DNA of 64,000 nucleotides, from NCBI GenBank assembly GCA_024280015.1, contig JAJRQY010000157.1, positions 1-64,000 on the forward strand, in the 5' to 3' direction. Shown here piece after piece: positions 42,974 through 50,495 of the stretch. The first letter of the stretch is position 1. Every line of letters begins with the position of its first letter. The notes beneath the pieces were generated by a model. It did no database searches and had not been told where the DNA came from. It saw only the letters and a list, made by a program, of their open reading frames with translations. Source of the DNA: Actinomycetes bacterium (GTDB lineage: Bacteria > Actinomycetota > Acidimicrobiia > Acidimicrobiales > SZUA-35). Made by a program: the position numbers and the translations under genes.

Positions 42974-43153
42974 ATGGAACACCTCCAAGCAAGCACCAAG
43001 ACACAATCGACGCAATCGACCGAACATTGGGAGCAGATCCGTCGCTCAGTCGCCATGCTGCCAACCGGGTCATGGGCGCTGAAACGCGAGCAGGCCCTGG
43101 AGGCACTGAGCATGTTGATCACGTCGTTGCGGAACAGCTCATCAGATTCTTAG
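42974..43153 (+). CDS. 59-residue putative SOS-regulated protein
   Basis: A short frame translating MEHLQASTKTQSTQSTEHWE and ending LSMLITSLRNSSSDS. The first 15 residues are Thr/Gln/Ser-rich; the rest (QIRRSVAMLPTGSWALKREQ and ALEALSMLI) look like a strand-helix mini-domain. Third codon positions are GC-rich as in real genes here. The LexA box and TACCGT -10-like hexamer just before it suggest a leaderless, damage-inducible message. Its TAG overlaps the TAA of the convergent TauE/SafE gene, the same style of overlap as two other pairs in the window. I do not recognise the family. A competing 42-codon frame from ATG 42954 looks less protein-like. Confidence 0.55.
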   Translation: MEHLQASTKTQSTQSTEHWEQIRRSVAMLPTGSWALKREQALEALSMLITSLRNSSSDS

Positions 43154-43869
43154 AACAACAAGAGGCCAAGGCGCACGCTGTAGCCAGTCATCACCGTCCA
43201 GAACAATACGGCAAAGGTTCGCTCCCCAGCCCGTTCGTTGAGGATCGACCCACTCCAAGTCCCCATCGCCATCAAGGGGACGGCAGCCAAGGCCAGCAGG
43301 ATCGAGGAGCGACCGAGCAGCTGGGCGTCAGCAAAGATCGCCGTCTTGGCCGCATCACCAGCAAATGAAGCCAACGAGGCTGCACCGACAAAATGCCTTC
43401 GGTCCAGATCAAGGTTGCGGATGGCAACTCCCTTTAGCGGACCCGAGGTTCCTGAAAAGCCACTGGATGACCCCGAAACAAAGGCCAGGAAGGGGGCGAA
43501 ACCTGTACGCAGCTCCTCCACCTCGAACCTCTCCGCCAACAAGGAGGCAATGAACATGGCCACAATCCCAACCGTGACCCAGATTGCTGGTGCTCTCACC
43601 AGCAGGGTCGCTCCCAGGACTGCTCCCGCCACGATCAACACGATGATTCCCGCAGCCGCCCGGAACGGAAGTGTTCTCCGGTAGGCGGCGATCTTCATCA
43701 CATTATTGCTGGCCAGCAGCAGAGCAGCCAGCGCCACTCCCTCCTTCGGACCAAGGAAGAAGGCCAGCGTTGGCACAAGCAACAACGATCCACCCAACCC
43801 GGCCGAAGCCGAGACGGTGAACGAAGCGAAAACCAAGAGCAGGACGCCGACTGTGGTCAGTACTTCCAC
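43150..43869 (-). CDS. TauE/SafE-family sulfite/anion exporter
   Basis: A 239-residue membrane protein with the duplicated TauE/SafE fold: SASAGLGGSLLLVPTLAFFLG in the first half and GSSSGFSGTSGPLKGVAI in the second, each being the conserved glycine-rich re-entrant region. About seven to eight hydrophobic segments are seen. The family exports sulfite, sulfonates or other small organic anions. No operon partner is present. Its stop overlaps that of the small SOS-linked ORF. Confidence 0.87.
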   Translation of the reverse strand: MEVLTTVGVLLLVFASFTVSASAGLGGSLLLVPTLAFFLGPKEGVALAALLLASNNVMKIAAYRRTLPFRAAAGIIVLIVAGAVLGATLLVRAPAIWVTVGIVAMFIASLLAERFEVEELRTGFAPFLAFVSGSSSGFSGTSGPLKGVAIRNLDLDRRHFVGAASLASFAGDAAKTAIFADAQLLGRSSILLALAAVPLMAMGTWSGSILNERAGERTFAVLFWTVMTGYSVRLGLLLF

Positions 43870-43926
43870 TGACAGTCCGCGTCACTGGATTGATGGGGCA
43901 ATGCTGTCATGATGTTCACAACCCGG

Positions 43927-46900
43927 TCAAACGCCGATAGCACCAACACCAAGCTTTTCTAGCTTGTCGTTGAGCTTCACCAGTTCCTTGCCTTCGAGTG
44001 CGGCCAAGGTCGCCAGTTGCTCGTCGGCCTGGCTCACCAACTTCTCATAGACGGCATAGGACTGGCTGGTTGGCCGAGCATCAGCACTGCCGACAACGGG
44101 CGGCAGTCCGCTGATCTTCTCGAACAGCATCTCGCGATAGTTCAAGCTGTCACCCTCGGAGGTGAGCTCCCGCTGGACCAGCTTTGCCTCAACAGCTGCC
44201 AACTTGTCAACCAGCTCACCGGCCAGCTTGGCGGCAGTAATAGCCCGCTTACCCTTGACCGAACCAAGGCGAGTATCCCAGGCAGCGAGCTGCTTGCTCA
44301 GACTGCGGATGGTATTCACCGCGGTGGCGATCTCGGAAAGCTTGTCTTGAATCTGTCGCAGGAAGTCAAACTGTTCAGCCAGATCCTCATCACTGGTGGT
44401 GACTCGCGGGTCCTTCAACAGATCGAAATCTTGACTCATCGACCAGTCACCAACGGTCAGGGTGGCGGTATAGGTGCCAGGTTTGGCCACCGGTCCACCC
44501 GGACGGCCGTGATACTCAGTGTCCATCATCTTTACCCCACTGGGGTAAACCATGGGCCACTGGAAGCTGTTCATCCCCGCTTCAGCGGTGATGTAGAGCC
44601 CACTCCGATCAGCCTTGTCCGCTGGAATGATGCTGGAGAACGTATCGACTTCTTTCCCGTCGGGACTGGTGATGGTCAGGGTGGCTTCGCCTTCGGGGGC
44701 TTCACCCAGGAAGTAGGTAATGCGCACGCCGCGTTTCAGGTCCTCGCCAGCGTCGAGCACACGCGTTTCCACGTGACCGGTTTCGGAATGGTCGAAGTAG
44801 TAAGTGGCGTTCTGACCGATGGTGACGTGGTAGTTCTTGCCACCAGGCGCCCCCCAGAACCCCGCGAATAGGTCTTCGGGCGTCCGAACCGCGTCACGCG
44901 GCTTGAGTAGATGGTTGTCGGCCTCAAACAAGTCGTCTTGCATCTGGTGGAGCTGGGTGAGGTCGTCCAGGATCCAGATGGAACGGCCGTGAGTGGCAAC
45001 CACCAGGTCGGTGTCCTTGATCAAAATGTCATAGACCGGGGTGACAGGAAGGTTGGCTTGCAACGACTGCCACCTGGTGCCGTTGTTGAAGGAGACAAAC
45101 AAGCCAAGCTCGGTTCCGACATAGAGCAGGCCTGGACGATTTGGGTCTTCTCGGATCACTCGACAGAAGTCGTTAGCCGGCAGGCCCTTATCGATCCGCC
45201 TCCACGTCTTGCCAAAGTTTGTTGTCTTGTACACGTAAGGCGCGTAGTCGCCCATCTTGTGCCTGGCCACCGTCATGTAGACGGTGCCGGACTTGTGAGG
45301 CGACTCGGCCAGCATGGTGACTTGGGAGAACTTCGGCAGGTCTTCCGGCGTCACATCAGTCCAGGTTTCGCCATCATCATGAGTGACATGCACCAGCCCA
45401 TCGTCAGAGCCAGCCATGAGCGTTCCGGCCTTGTGAGCCGAGGCAACAAAGGAGAAGATGGTGGCGTACATCTCCGCACCGGCGGTATCCATGGTTAGCG
45501 GACCGGAAACCCCCATGGTGTCGGGGTCGGCATAGGTCAGGTCGGGGCTGATTGCCTCCCAGCTGTGACCCTCATCCGTGGTGCGGAACACCTTATTGCC
45601 ACAGGCGTAGAGCACATTGGAGTCTTGGGGTGAGAAGACGATCGGGTAGGTCCACTGGAAGCGGACCTCAGCTGTATTGCCGTCGTGGTAGGCCTCGGGC
45701 CAAACACTGATGAGCTGGATCTGCTTGGACTTGTGGTCATAGCGTTGCAGGGCATCACCCCCACCCGGTGAACTACCGATAGCACCGACATACACGATGT
45801 TGGGGTCCCCTGGCTTTGGGGCTACATAGCCGCTCTCCGCCGTACCAGGTGGGTAACAATCTCCCCAGTTGATTGCACCCTTACCCAGCGAGCTTGGCAC
45901 GGCGATGCTGGAGTTGTCCTGCTGTGACCCATAGACAAGATAGGGATACTGATCATCGGTGGCAATGTGGTAGAACTGGGCCGTTAGCTGGTTGTAGATG
46001 GATGACCAGGACCTTCCGGCGTTGAACGACACGAAGGCTCCGCCGTCATCACTGCCGATCATGCGGTCCGGATTGTTCGGGTCGATCCACAGGTCGTGGT
46101 TGTCGCCGTGCGGAGTGGCAAACTCTTCGAAGTTCTTGCCTCCGTCGATAGAAACCCAAGCTTTCATATTGAAGACATAGACGGTGTCGGCGTCGGTTGG
46201 ATGGGCGAAAACATGCTCGTAGTACCAGGGACGCCAGCCGAGCTCGGGCTTGGAGGAAACCTTCTGCCAGCTCTCTCCCGTGTCATCGGACCGATACAGG
46301 CCGCGGGTGCGGCCCTCAGCTTCGATCATGGCGAAGACGCGGCCAGACTTGGCTTGGGAAACCGAGACGCCGATCTTGCCCAGCGTGCCTTCGGGCATGC
46401 CCTTGTTGGTGCTGATGTTCTCCCAGGTGTCGCCGCCGTCGCGTGAGCGCCACAGTCCACAGTCTGGGCCGCCACTGTCGATGGACCAGAAGGTGCGTCG
46501 GGTTTGCCACATGGTGGCGAACAGGATGCGAGGATTATTTGGATCGAGCGAGACGTCAACCGCTCCGGCGGCATCACTGACGTGCAGGATCAGTTCCCAG
46601 TTTTCACCGCCGTCGGTTGAGCGGTACAGGCCCCGTTCGGGGTTGTTCTTCGACATGTGTCCAAGAGCGGCAACATAGACAATGTCAGGATTGTCAGGAT
46701 GAACGCGGATCTCACCAATATGTCGTGATTCCTCCAGGCCCATATGTTTCCAAGTAGCGCCAGCATCAGTTGACTTGTAGACGCCGTCTCCGTGACTGAC
46801 ATCAATACGAATAGTTGACTCACCGGTACCGGCATAAATGACGTTGCCATCGGATGGGGCAACAGCCAGGGCACCGATGGAGGAGGCAGTAAAGAAACCG

Positions 46901-47100
46901 TCGCTGACGTTCTCCCAGTACTGACCGGCATCATCAGTTTTCCAAACTCCACCAGCGCAGGCGCCAAAATAGAAGACCGACTGCTTTTTGGGGTCGGCGG
47001 CAACGGCGACAACGCGGCCGCCCCGGGTTGGGCCGATGCAGCGATACCGGATCTTGCTCAAGAACTTCGGATCGATGCTGGTGGTGCGCTTCGTTGCCAT
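43927..47100 (-). CDS. large BNR/VPS10-like beta-propeller protein
   Basis: A 1057-residue protein with repeated BNR/Asp-box units (VWKTDDAGQYWENVSDGF, VYKSTDAGATWKHMGLE, LYRSTDGGENWELIL, LWRSRDGGDTWENIS, LYRSDDTGESWQKVS, YKTTNFGKTWRRID), forming two propellers over about residues 15-720, as in sortilin-type or glycosyl-hydrolase-labelled proteins. The last 300 residues contain an Ig-like strand region and a helical coiled-coil end. I start at ATG 47100, with AAGAAGG upstream. No signal peptide is visible, although most relatives are secreted. Function is unknown; binding of protein or glycan is plausible. Confidence 0.8.
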   Translation of the reverse strand: MATKRTTSIDPKFLSKIRYRCIGPTRGGRVVAVAADPKKQSVFYFGACAGGVWKTDDAGQYWENVSDGFFTASSIGALAVAPSDGNVIYAGTGESTIRIDVSHGDGVYKSTDAGATWKHMGLEESRHIGEIRVHPDNPDIVYVAALGHMSKNNPERGLYRSTDGGENWELILHVSDAAGAVDVSLDPNNPRILFATMWQTRRTFWSIDSGGPDCGLWRSRDGGDTWENISTNKGMPEGTLGKIGVSVSQAKSGRVFAMIEAEGRTRGLYRSDDTGESWQKVSSKPELGWRPWYYEHVFAHPTDADTVYVFNMKAWVSIDGGKNFEEFATPHGDNHDLWIDPNNPDRMIGSDDGGAFVSFNAGRSWSSIYNQLTAQFYHIATDDQYPYLVYGSQQDNSSIAVPSSLGKGAINWGDCYPPGTAESGYVAPKPGDPNIVYVGAIGSSPGGGDALQRYDHKSKQIQLISVWPEAYHDGNTAEVRFQWTYPIVFSPQDSNVLYACGNKVFRTTDEGHSWEAISPDLTYADPDTMGVSGPLTMDTAGAEMYATIFSFVASAHKAGTLMAGSDDGLVHVTHDDGETWTDVTPEDLPKFSQVTMLAESPHKSGTVYMTVARHKMGDYAPYVYKTTNFGKTWRRIDKGLPANDFCRVIREDPNRPGLLYVGTELGLFVSFNNGTRWQSLQANLPVTPVYDILIKDTDLVVATHGRSIWILDDLTQLHQMQDDLFEADNHLLKPRDAVRTPEDLFAGFWGAPGGKNYHVTIGQNATYYFDHSETGHVETRVLDAGEDLKRGVRITYFLGEAPEGEATLTITSPDGKEVDTFSSIIPADKADRSGLYITAEAGMNSFQWPMVYPSGVKMMDTEYHGRPGGPVAKPGTYTATLTVGDWSMSQDFDLLKDPRVTTSDEDLAEQFDFLRQIQDKLSEIATAVNTIRSLSKQLAAWDTRLGSVKGKRAITAAKLAGELVDKLAAVEAKLVQRELTSEGDSLNYREMLFEKISGLPPVVGSADARPTSQSYAVYEKLVSQADEQLATLAALEGKELVKLNDKLEKLGVGAIGV

Positions 47101-47241
47101 CGGTATACCTTCTTGCCTCAGTTGAGCGGACCCCACGATTGTGCCCCATCTAGCCGACCGCGTGTAAATCTTGGGCCAACTCAAAGAGATCAGATCCGGT
47201 TCAGTGCGTCCAGGTTTGGTTGTCACGTTGAGTTCGGAGCG

Positions 47242-47694
47242 TCAGGATGTTGAAGGCCGCGTCAATAGATGGGTGATGCCCTCGATCTCGACAGGCTCAA
47301 AACCCAGGCTTTCCCAGAACGGGATCGCTGCATCTGACGCTCCAGCGTTGCACGTCAGGGTATTGCTTTGCTCAAGACCAGTATCGATGAGCTGCGCAGC
47401 CAGAGATCGGGCGACTCCATGGCGGCGCCAAACACTCGAGACAAAGAAGCGTCGGACGCGCATCGCCCCAGGAACATGCGGACACTCTGTCAGACCGCCA
47501 ACTCCAACAATTCCCGTACCGCTGCGAGCCACAAGCACCGACTCCCCCGGCTGCTCGTAGCGCTCGCTCTGGTCAGCCCATCTCGACACCAGCACGGACA
47601 CATTCCGGATGCCCTCGGCGCTGGCTTCCTCAGCTAAGGCAACCAACCCCTCAGGCTGGTGGGGTGCACCATCTTCGATGACAAACGAATCCAT
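47242..47694 (-). CDS. GNAT-family N-acetyltransferase
   Basis: A 150-residue GNAT. Motif A is MRVRRFFVSSVWRRHGVARSLAAQLID with the acetyl-CoA pyrophosphate loop RRHGVA, and motif B PFWESLGFEPVE near the end. Unlike the interrupted gene at 10208-10705 it is complete. It is divergent from the ArsR-type regulator by 88 bp. Substrate is unknown. Confidence 0.87.
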   Translation of the reverse strand: MDSFVIEDGAPHQPEGLVALAEEASAEGIRNVSVLVSRWADQSERYEQPGESVLVARSGTGIVGVGGLTECPHVPGAMRVRRFFVSSVWRRHGVARSLAAQLIDTGLEQSNTLTCNAGASDAAIPFWESLGFEPVEIEGITHLLTRPSTS

Positions 47695-47782
47695 GACAGG
47701 AACCTACATCAAACACATTGGCTCATCGCCAGAACCAAAGCTTCGGCGTAGACCGAAAGGTGCTCGGTCTAGGATCTGGACA

Positions 47783-48484
47783 ATGGCAACAGTGTCGACG
47801 GCCTCAGAACTAGCGAAGTTCGGATCCTTGTTGTCCGTCCCGTCTCGAGCGGAGATTCTGTGCGCGTTGATGGATGGTCGGGCCTATACCGGCAATGAGC
47901 TAGCGCGCCATGTCGGTGTCGCACCATCGACAGTTAGCGAGCACCTGTCCAAACTCTTGGACGGTGGAATCGTCACCATGCAAGCCCAGGGCCGCCACCG
48001 TTACTGGCGTCTGGCCAACGCCGAGACAGCCAAGCTACTTGAGGCTCTTGGAGCAGCGGTTTCGGTGCCGGACCCGCCAAAAGCGCCGACCGAGCTCACC
48101 TACGCCCGCACCTGCTACAACCACTTGGCTGGTGAACTTGCTGTCGCGCTGTATCAAGAGCTGATCACCCAAGGCCATCTGGTTCAAGAAGAGGGGGGTG
48201 TCAACATCACCGGCTCGGGACTCAACTTCTTTGGGTCCATCGGCATGGATACCGACATGATTTCCACCAACCGTGTGACGGCCCGTCCTTGCCTGGACTG
48301 GACCCAGCGCCAGCATCATCTTGCCGGGGCGGCAGGAACAGAACTTCTCAATGCTCTCTTCGCCAATGACTGGATCCAGCGAGGGCAACGACCACGGAGC
48401 ATTCGAGTTACCGAAACCGGTCGAAGCGCACTCAGCAAGACGTTCCATTTATCGCAACCGGAGCGCGCAGCAATGCTCTCCTGA
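47783..48484 (+). CDS. ArsR-type winged-helix regulator
   Basis: A 233-residue protein. The N-terminal winged helix covers about residues 5-80 (LLSVPSRAEILCALMDGRAY, TGNELARHVGVAPSTVSEHL, SKLLDGGIVTMQAQGRHRYW). The C-terminal 150 residues form a second mostly helical domain with a few histidines and cysteines (RTCYNHLAGELAVALYQELI, RPCLDWTQRQHHLAGAAG), seen in a subset of actinobacterial ArsR-like proteins. ATG 47783 fits the homology and has AGGATC before it; the open frame to 47609 is antisense to the GNAT gene. The ligand is unknown. Confidence 0.85.
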   Translation: MATVSTASELAKFGSLLSVPSRAEILCALMDGRAYTGNELARHVGVAPSTVSEHLSKLLDGGIVTMQAQGRHRYWRLANAETAKLLEALGAAVSVPDPPKAPTELTYARTCYNHLAGELAVALYQELITQGHLVQEEGGVNITGSGLNFFGSIGMDTDMISTNRVTARPCLDWTQRQHHLAGAAGTELLNALFANDWIQRGQRPRSIRVTETGRSALSKTFHLSQPERAAMLS

Positions 48485-48510
48485 CACACACCCCGCCAAG
48501 CTCTACCGAG

Positions 48511-49047
48511 CTAGCTGTCGGAGCGGCCCTTCCACAGGTCTGATGCCCGGGACTTGAGGTGGGGCATCATGCCGTTCAGGTCAGTCACCCCGTGCTCAGC
48601 GGCGGCTCGGATAACAGCGAGCCTCAGATTTAGCCGGCGGTCGCTCCGAGCCATATTGACCGCGGTGGTTGCTGCCGCACCCAACTTCTTCGGGGAATTA
48701 TCGACCCGAGGGCGTCCACTACCAGCCGATGTTGGCGAAACGAACGATCCCTTGTGCCAGCCATGACGGCGAGCGATGGCAGAGATACTCAACCAAGGCC
48801 GCTCACTGGACAATCCCAGCGGGTTGCCTGGCCATTCGTCCAAGAATGAACCCGAGTACTCCTTCAGGCTTTGCGTCCCGGTCGCACCCTCATAGCCAGC
48901 ACGCAAGGCGGTTTCTGCCTCTGACTTGGCCGCCAGCGAACCTAGTGAGTCGGGTGACACCTTGAGGATCTCGGCCACCTCATCTAAGCCAATACCCCGC
49001 CCCAAGAGTTGTTCGGCCAGCATGAGGTCAGTGTCGGTAATAGCCAT
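48511..49047 (-). CDS. hypothetical protein with putative N-terminal HTH
   Basis: A 178-residue protein I cannot assign. Residues 15-40 (GRGIGLDEVAEILKVSPDSLG) look like a helix-turn-helix; the middle is Gly/Ser-rich; a second HTH-like stretch is AISAIARRHGWHKGSFVSPTS (within about residues 88-108). The C-terminus is basic (LNLRLAVIRAAAEHGVTDLN, LWKGRSDS). DNA binding is possible. It converges on the ArsR-type gene with 26 bp between. Confidence 0.5.
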   Translation of the reverse strand: MAITDTDLMLAEQLLGRGIGLDEVAEILKVSPDSLGSLAAKSEAETALRAGYEGATGTQSLKEYSGSFLDEWPGNPLGLSSERPWLSISAIARRHGWHKGSFVSPTSAGSGRPRVDNSPKKLGAAATTAVNMARSDRRLNLRLAVIRAAAEHGVTDLNGMMPHLKSRASDLWKGRSDS

Positions 49048-49121
49048 TCGGTCACCCTAGCTGACGAACCAGTTGGGGCATAGGCGGCACTTAGGGGCTA
49101 TATGCCCTAATAACTCGTCCA

Positions 49122-49574
49122 TTAACCCAGATCGAAGCGATAGACGTTGGTTTCTCGCTGTACAAAGCCAATTCTTCGGTACAGCCGATTAGCGGCCTCC
49201 CGGCTCGGACGAGAAGTTAAATCGACGGTCTTGGCCCCAGCGTCTCGAGCCCGGTCCAAGGCAACCTCGTTCAACAGTCGACCAACACCCTTACCGCGGG
49301 CTTCGCCATCAACAACAACATCCTCAATCCATGCCCGAATCCCAGTCGGTATGGGAAAAACTACCAACGTCAAGCTGCCATAGAGATAGTCGTCCTCTTC
49401 AGCAACCAGCAAGGCGCAGGCTGGCGAGTCAACGATCGATTGGAGCTTTTCCGCAGTCGGCGGCGGGTTCGACGACGACAATTGTGGGATCAACCGGGCG
49501 AAGGATTCAACCAACTCCGGAGTTACGGCGGTGACCTCAGAAATCTGCACTCTGACAGTATGGTCCCATCTCAT
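49122..49574 (-). CDS. GNAT-family N-acetyltransferase
   Basis: A GNAT of about 150 residues. Motif A is IEDVVVDGEARGKGVGRLLNEVAL with the loop ARGKGVG, and motif B EAANRLYRRIGFVQRETNVY. Start is uncertain: ATG 49574 (MRWDHTVRVQISEV) fits family length better than ATG 49619, which would overlap the divergent PAC2 gene. It leaves 36 bp between the two starts, so their promoters must overlap. Confidence 0.85.
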   Translation of the reverse strand: MRWDHTVRVQISEVTAVTPELVESFARLIPQLSSSNPPPTAEKLQSIVDSPACALLVAEEDDYLYGSLTLVVFPIPTGIRAWIEDVVVDGEARGKGVGRLLNEVALDRARDAGAKTVDLTSRPSREAANRLYRRIGFVQRETNVYRFDLG

Positions 49575-49610
49575 CAACGACGAAACGCACCCCCAGATAG
49601 TGTGACCCCA

Positions 49611-50453
49611 ATGGATCACCTTCAGTGGACCGACGAACGACCAACTCTGCGCAATCCCATCCTCGTTGTTGCCTTCGAGGGGTGGAACGATGCTGGCGAT
49701 GCAGCCTCAATTTCGGCACGCCAAATTGCCGAGCACTACCACACAAGCGAGTTCGCAACCATCGACCCCGAGTCGTTCTACGACTTCTCAAGCAGTCGTC
49801 CTCTGATACGACTCAACGAAGACGGTGAACGCTATGTGCAATGGCCGACCAATAGCTTCTCTGCGGCCGTCATCCCCGACGCTGACCGAGATCTCATCGT
49901 CCTCAACGGTGTTGAACCCGAGTTGCGCTGGCGAACATTCAGCGAGCAGGTCACCAAGCTTGCCCTTGAATTCAATGTTGACATTGCGGTTACCGTTGGT
50001 GCGCTCATCGCCGACGTCACCCACACTCGCCCAACCACGGTATACGGCACCAGTTCCGACACCGATCTTTGCAAACGTCTCAGCCTTGAGCCATCCAGCT
50101 ATGAAGGCCCAACCGGCATTGTCGGTGTACTGAACGAAGCCCTGCAGCAGTCTGGTATTACCTCAATGTCGTTGTGGGCCACCGTCCCCAGCTATGTCCC
50201 CCACGCCCCGGCACCTCGGGCCGCTCTCGCGCTGCTTGACCGGCTTAGCCAGGTTCTCGACGCACCAATCCTTCGACCAGACCTGGTTGAGCAGGCTGCG
50301 GAGTACGACTCCCAACTCAATGAGCTGATCTCTCAAGATGACGAGACCCGCCGCTATGTCACTGATCTCGAAGAGCGCTACGACACAGCCCTGCGGTCTG
50401 ACTCCAGCGTCGGGATGATTGAGGATCTGGAGAACTTCCTCCGCGACCAGTAG
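49611..50453 (+). CDS. PAC2-family protein (proteasome assembly chaperone-like)
   Basis: A 280-residue protein of the actinobacterial PAC2 family: PILVVAFEGWNDAGDAASIS, FYDFSSSRPLIRL, RDLIVLNGVEPELRWRTF, AVTVGALIADVTHTRP and TGIVGVLNEALQQSG. The C-terminal 60 residues are helical (VEQAAEYDSQLNELI, LEERYDTALR). Eukaryotic relatives help assemble proteasomes; the bacterial role is not established. ATG 49611 matches the usual family start; the frame is open further upstream to 49440 but that is antisense to the GNAT gene. Confidence 0.85.
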   Translation: MDHLQWTDERPTLRNPILVVAFEGWNDAGDAASISARQIAEHYHTSEFATIDPESFYDFSSSRPLIRLNEDGERYVQWPTNSFSAAVIPDADRDLIVLNGVEPELRWRTFSEQVTKLALEFNVDIAVTVGALIADVTHTRPTTVYGTSSDTDLCKRLSLEPSSYEGPTGIVGVLNEALQQSGITSMSLWATVPSYVPHAPAPRAALALLDRLSQVLDAPILRPDLVEQAAEYDSQLNELISQDDETRRYVTDLEERYDTALRSDSSVGMIEDLENFLRDQ

Positions 50454-50495
50454 CTGGATCGGGGTAGATGCTGACAAGCAACTGGCTTTGTCGAT

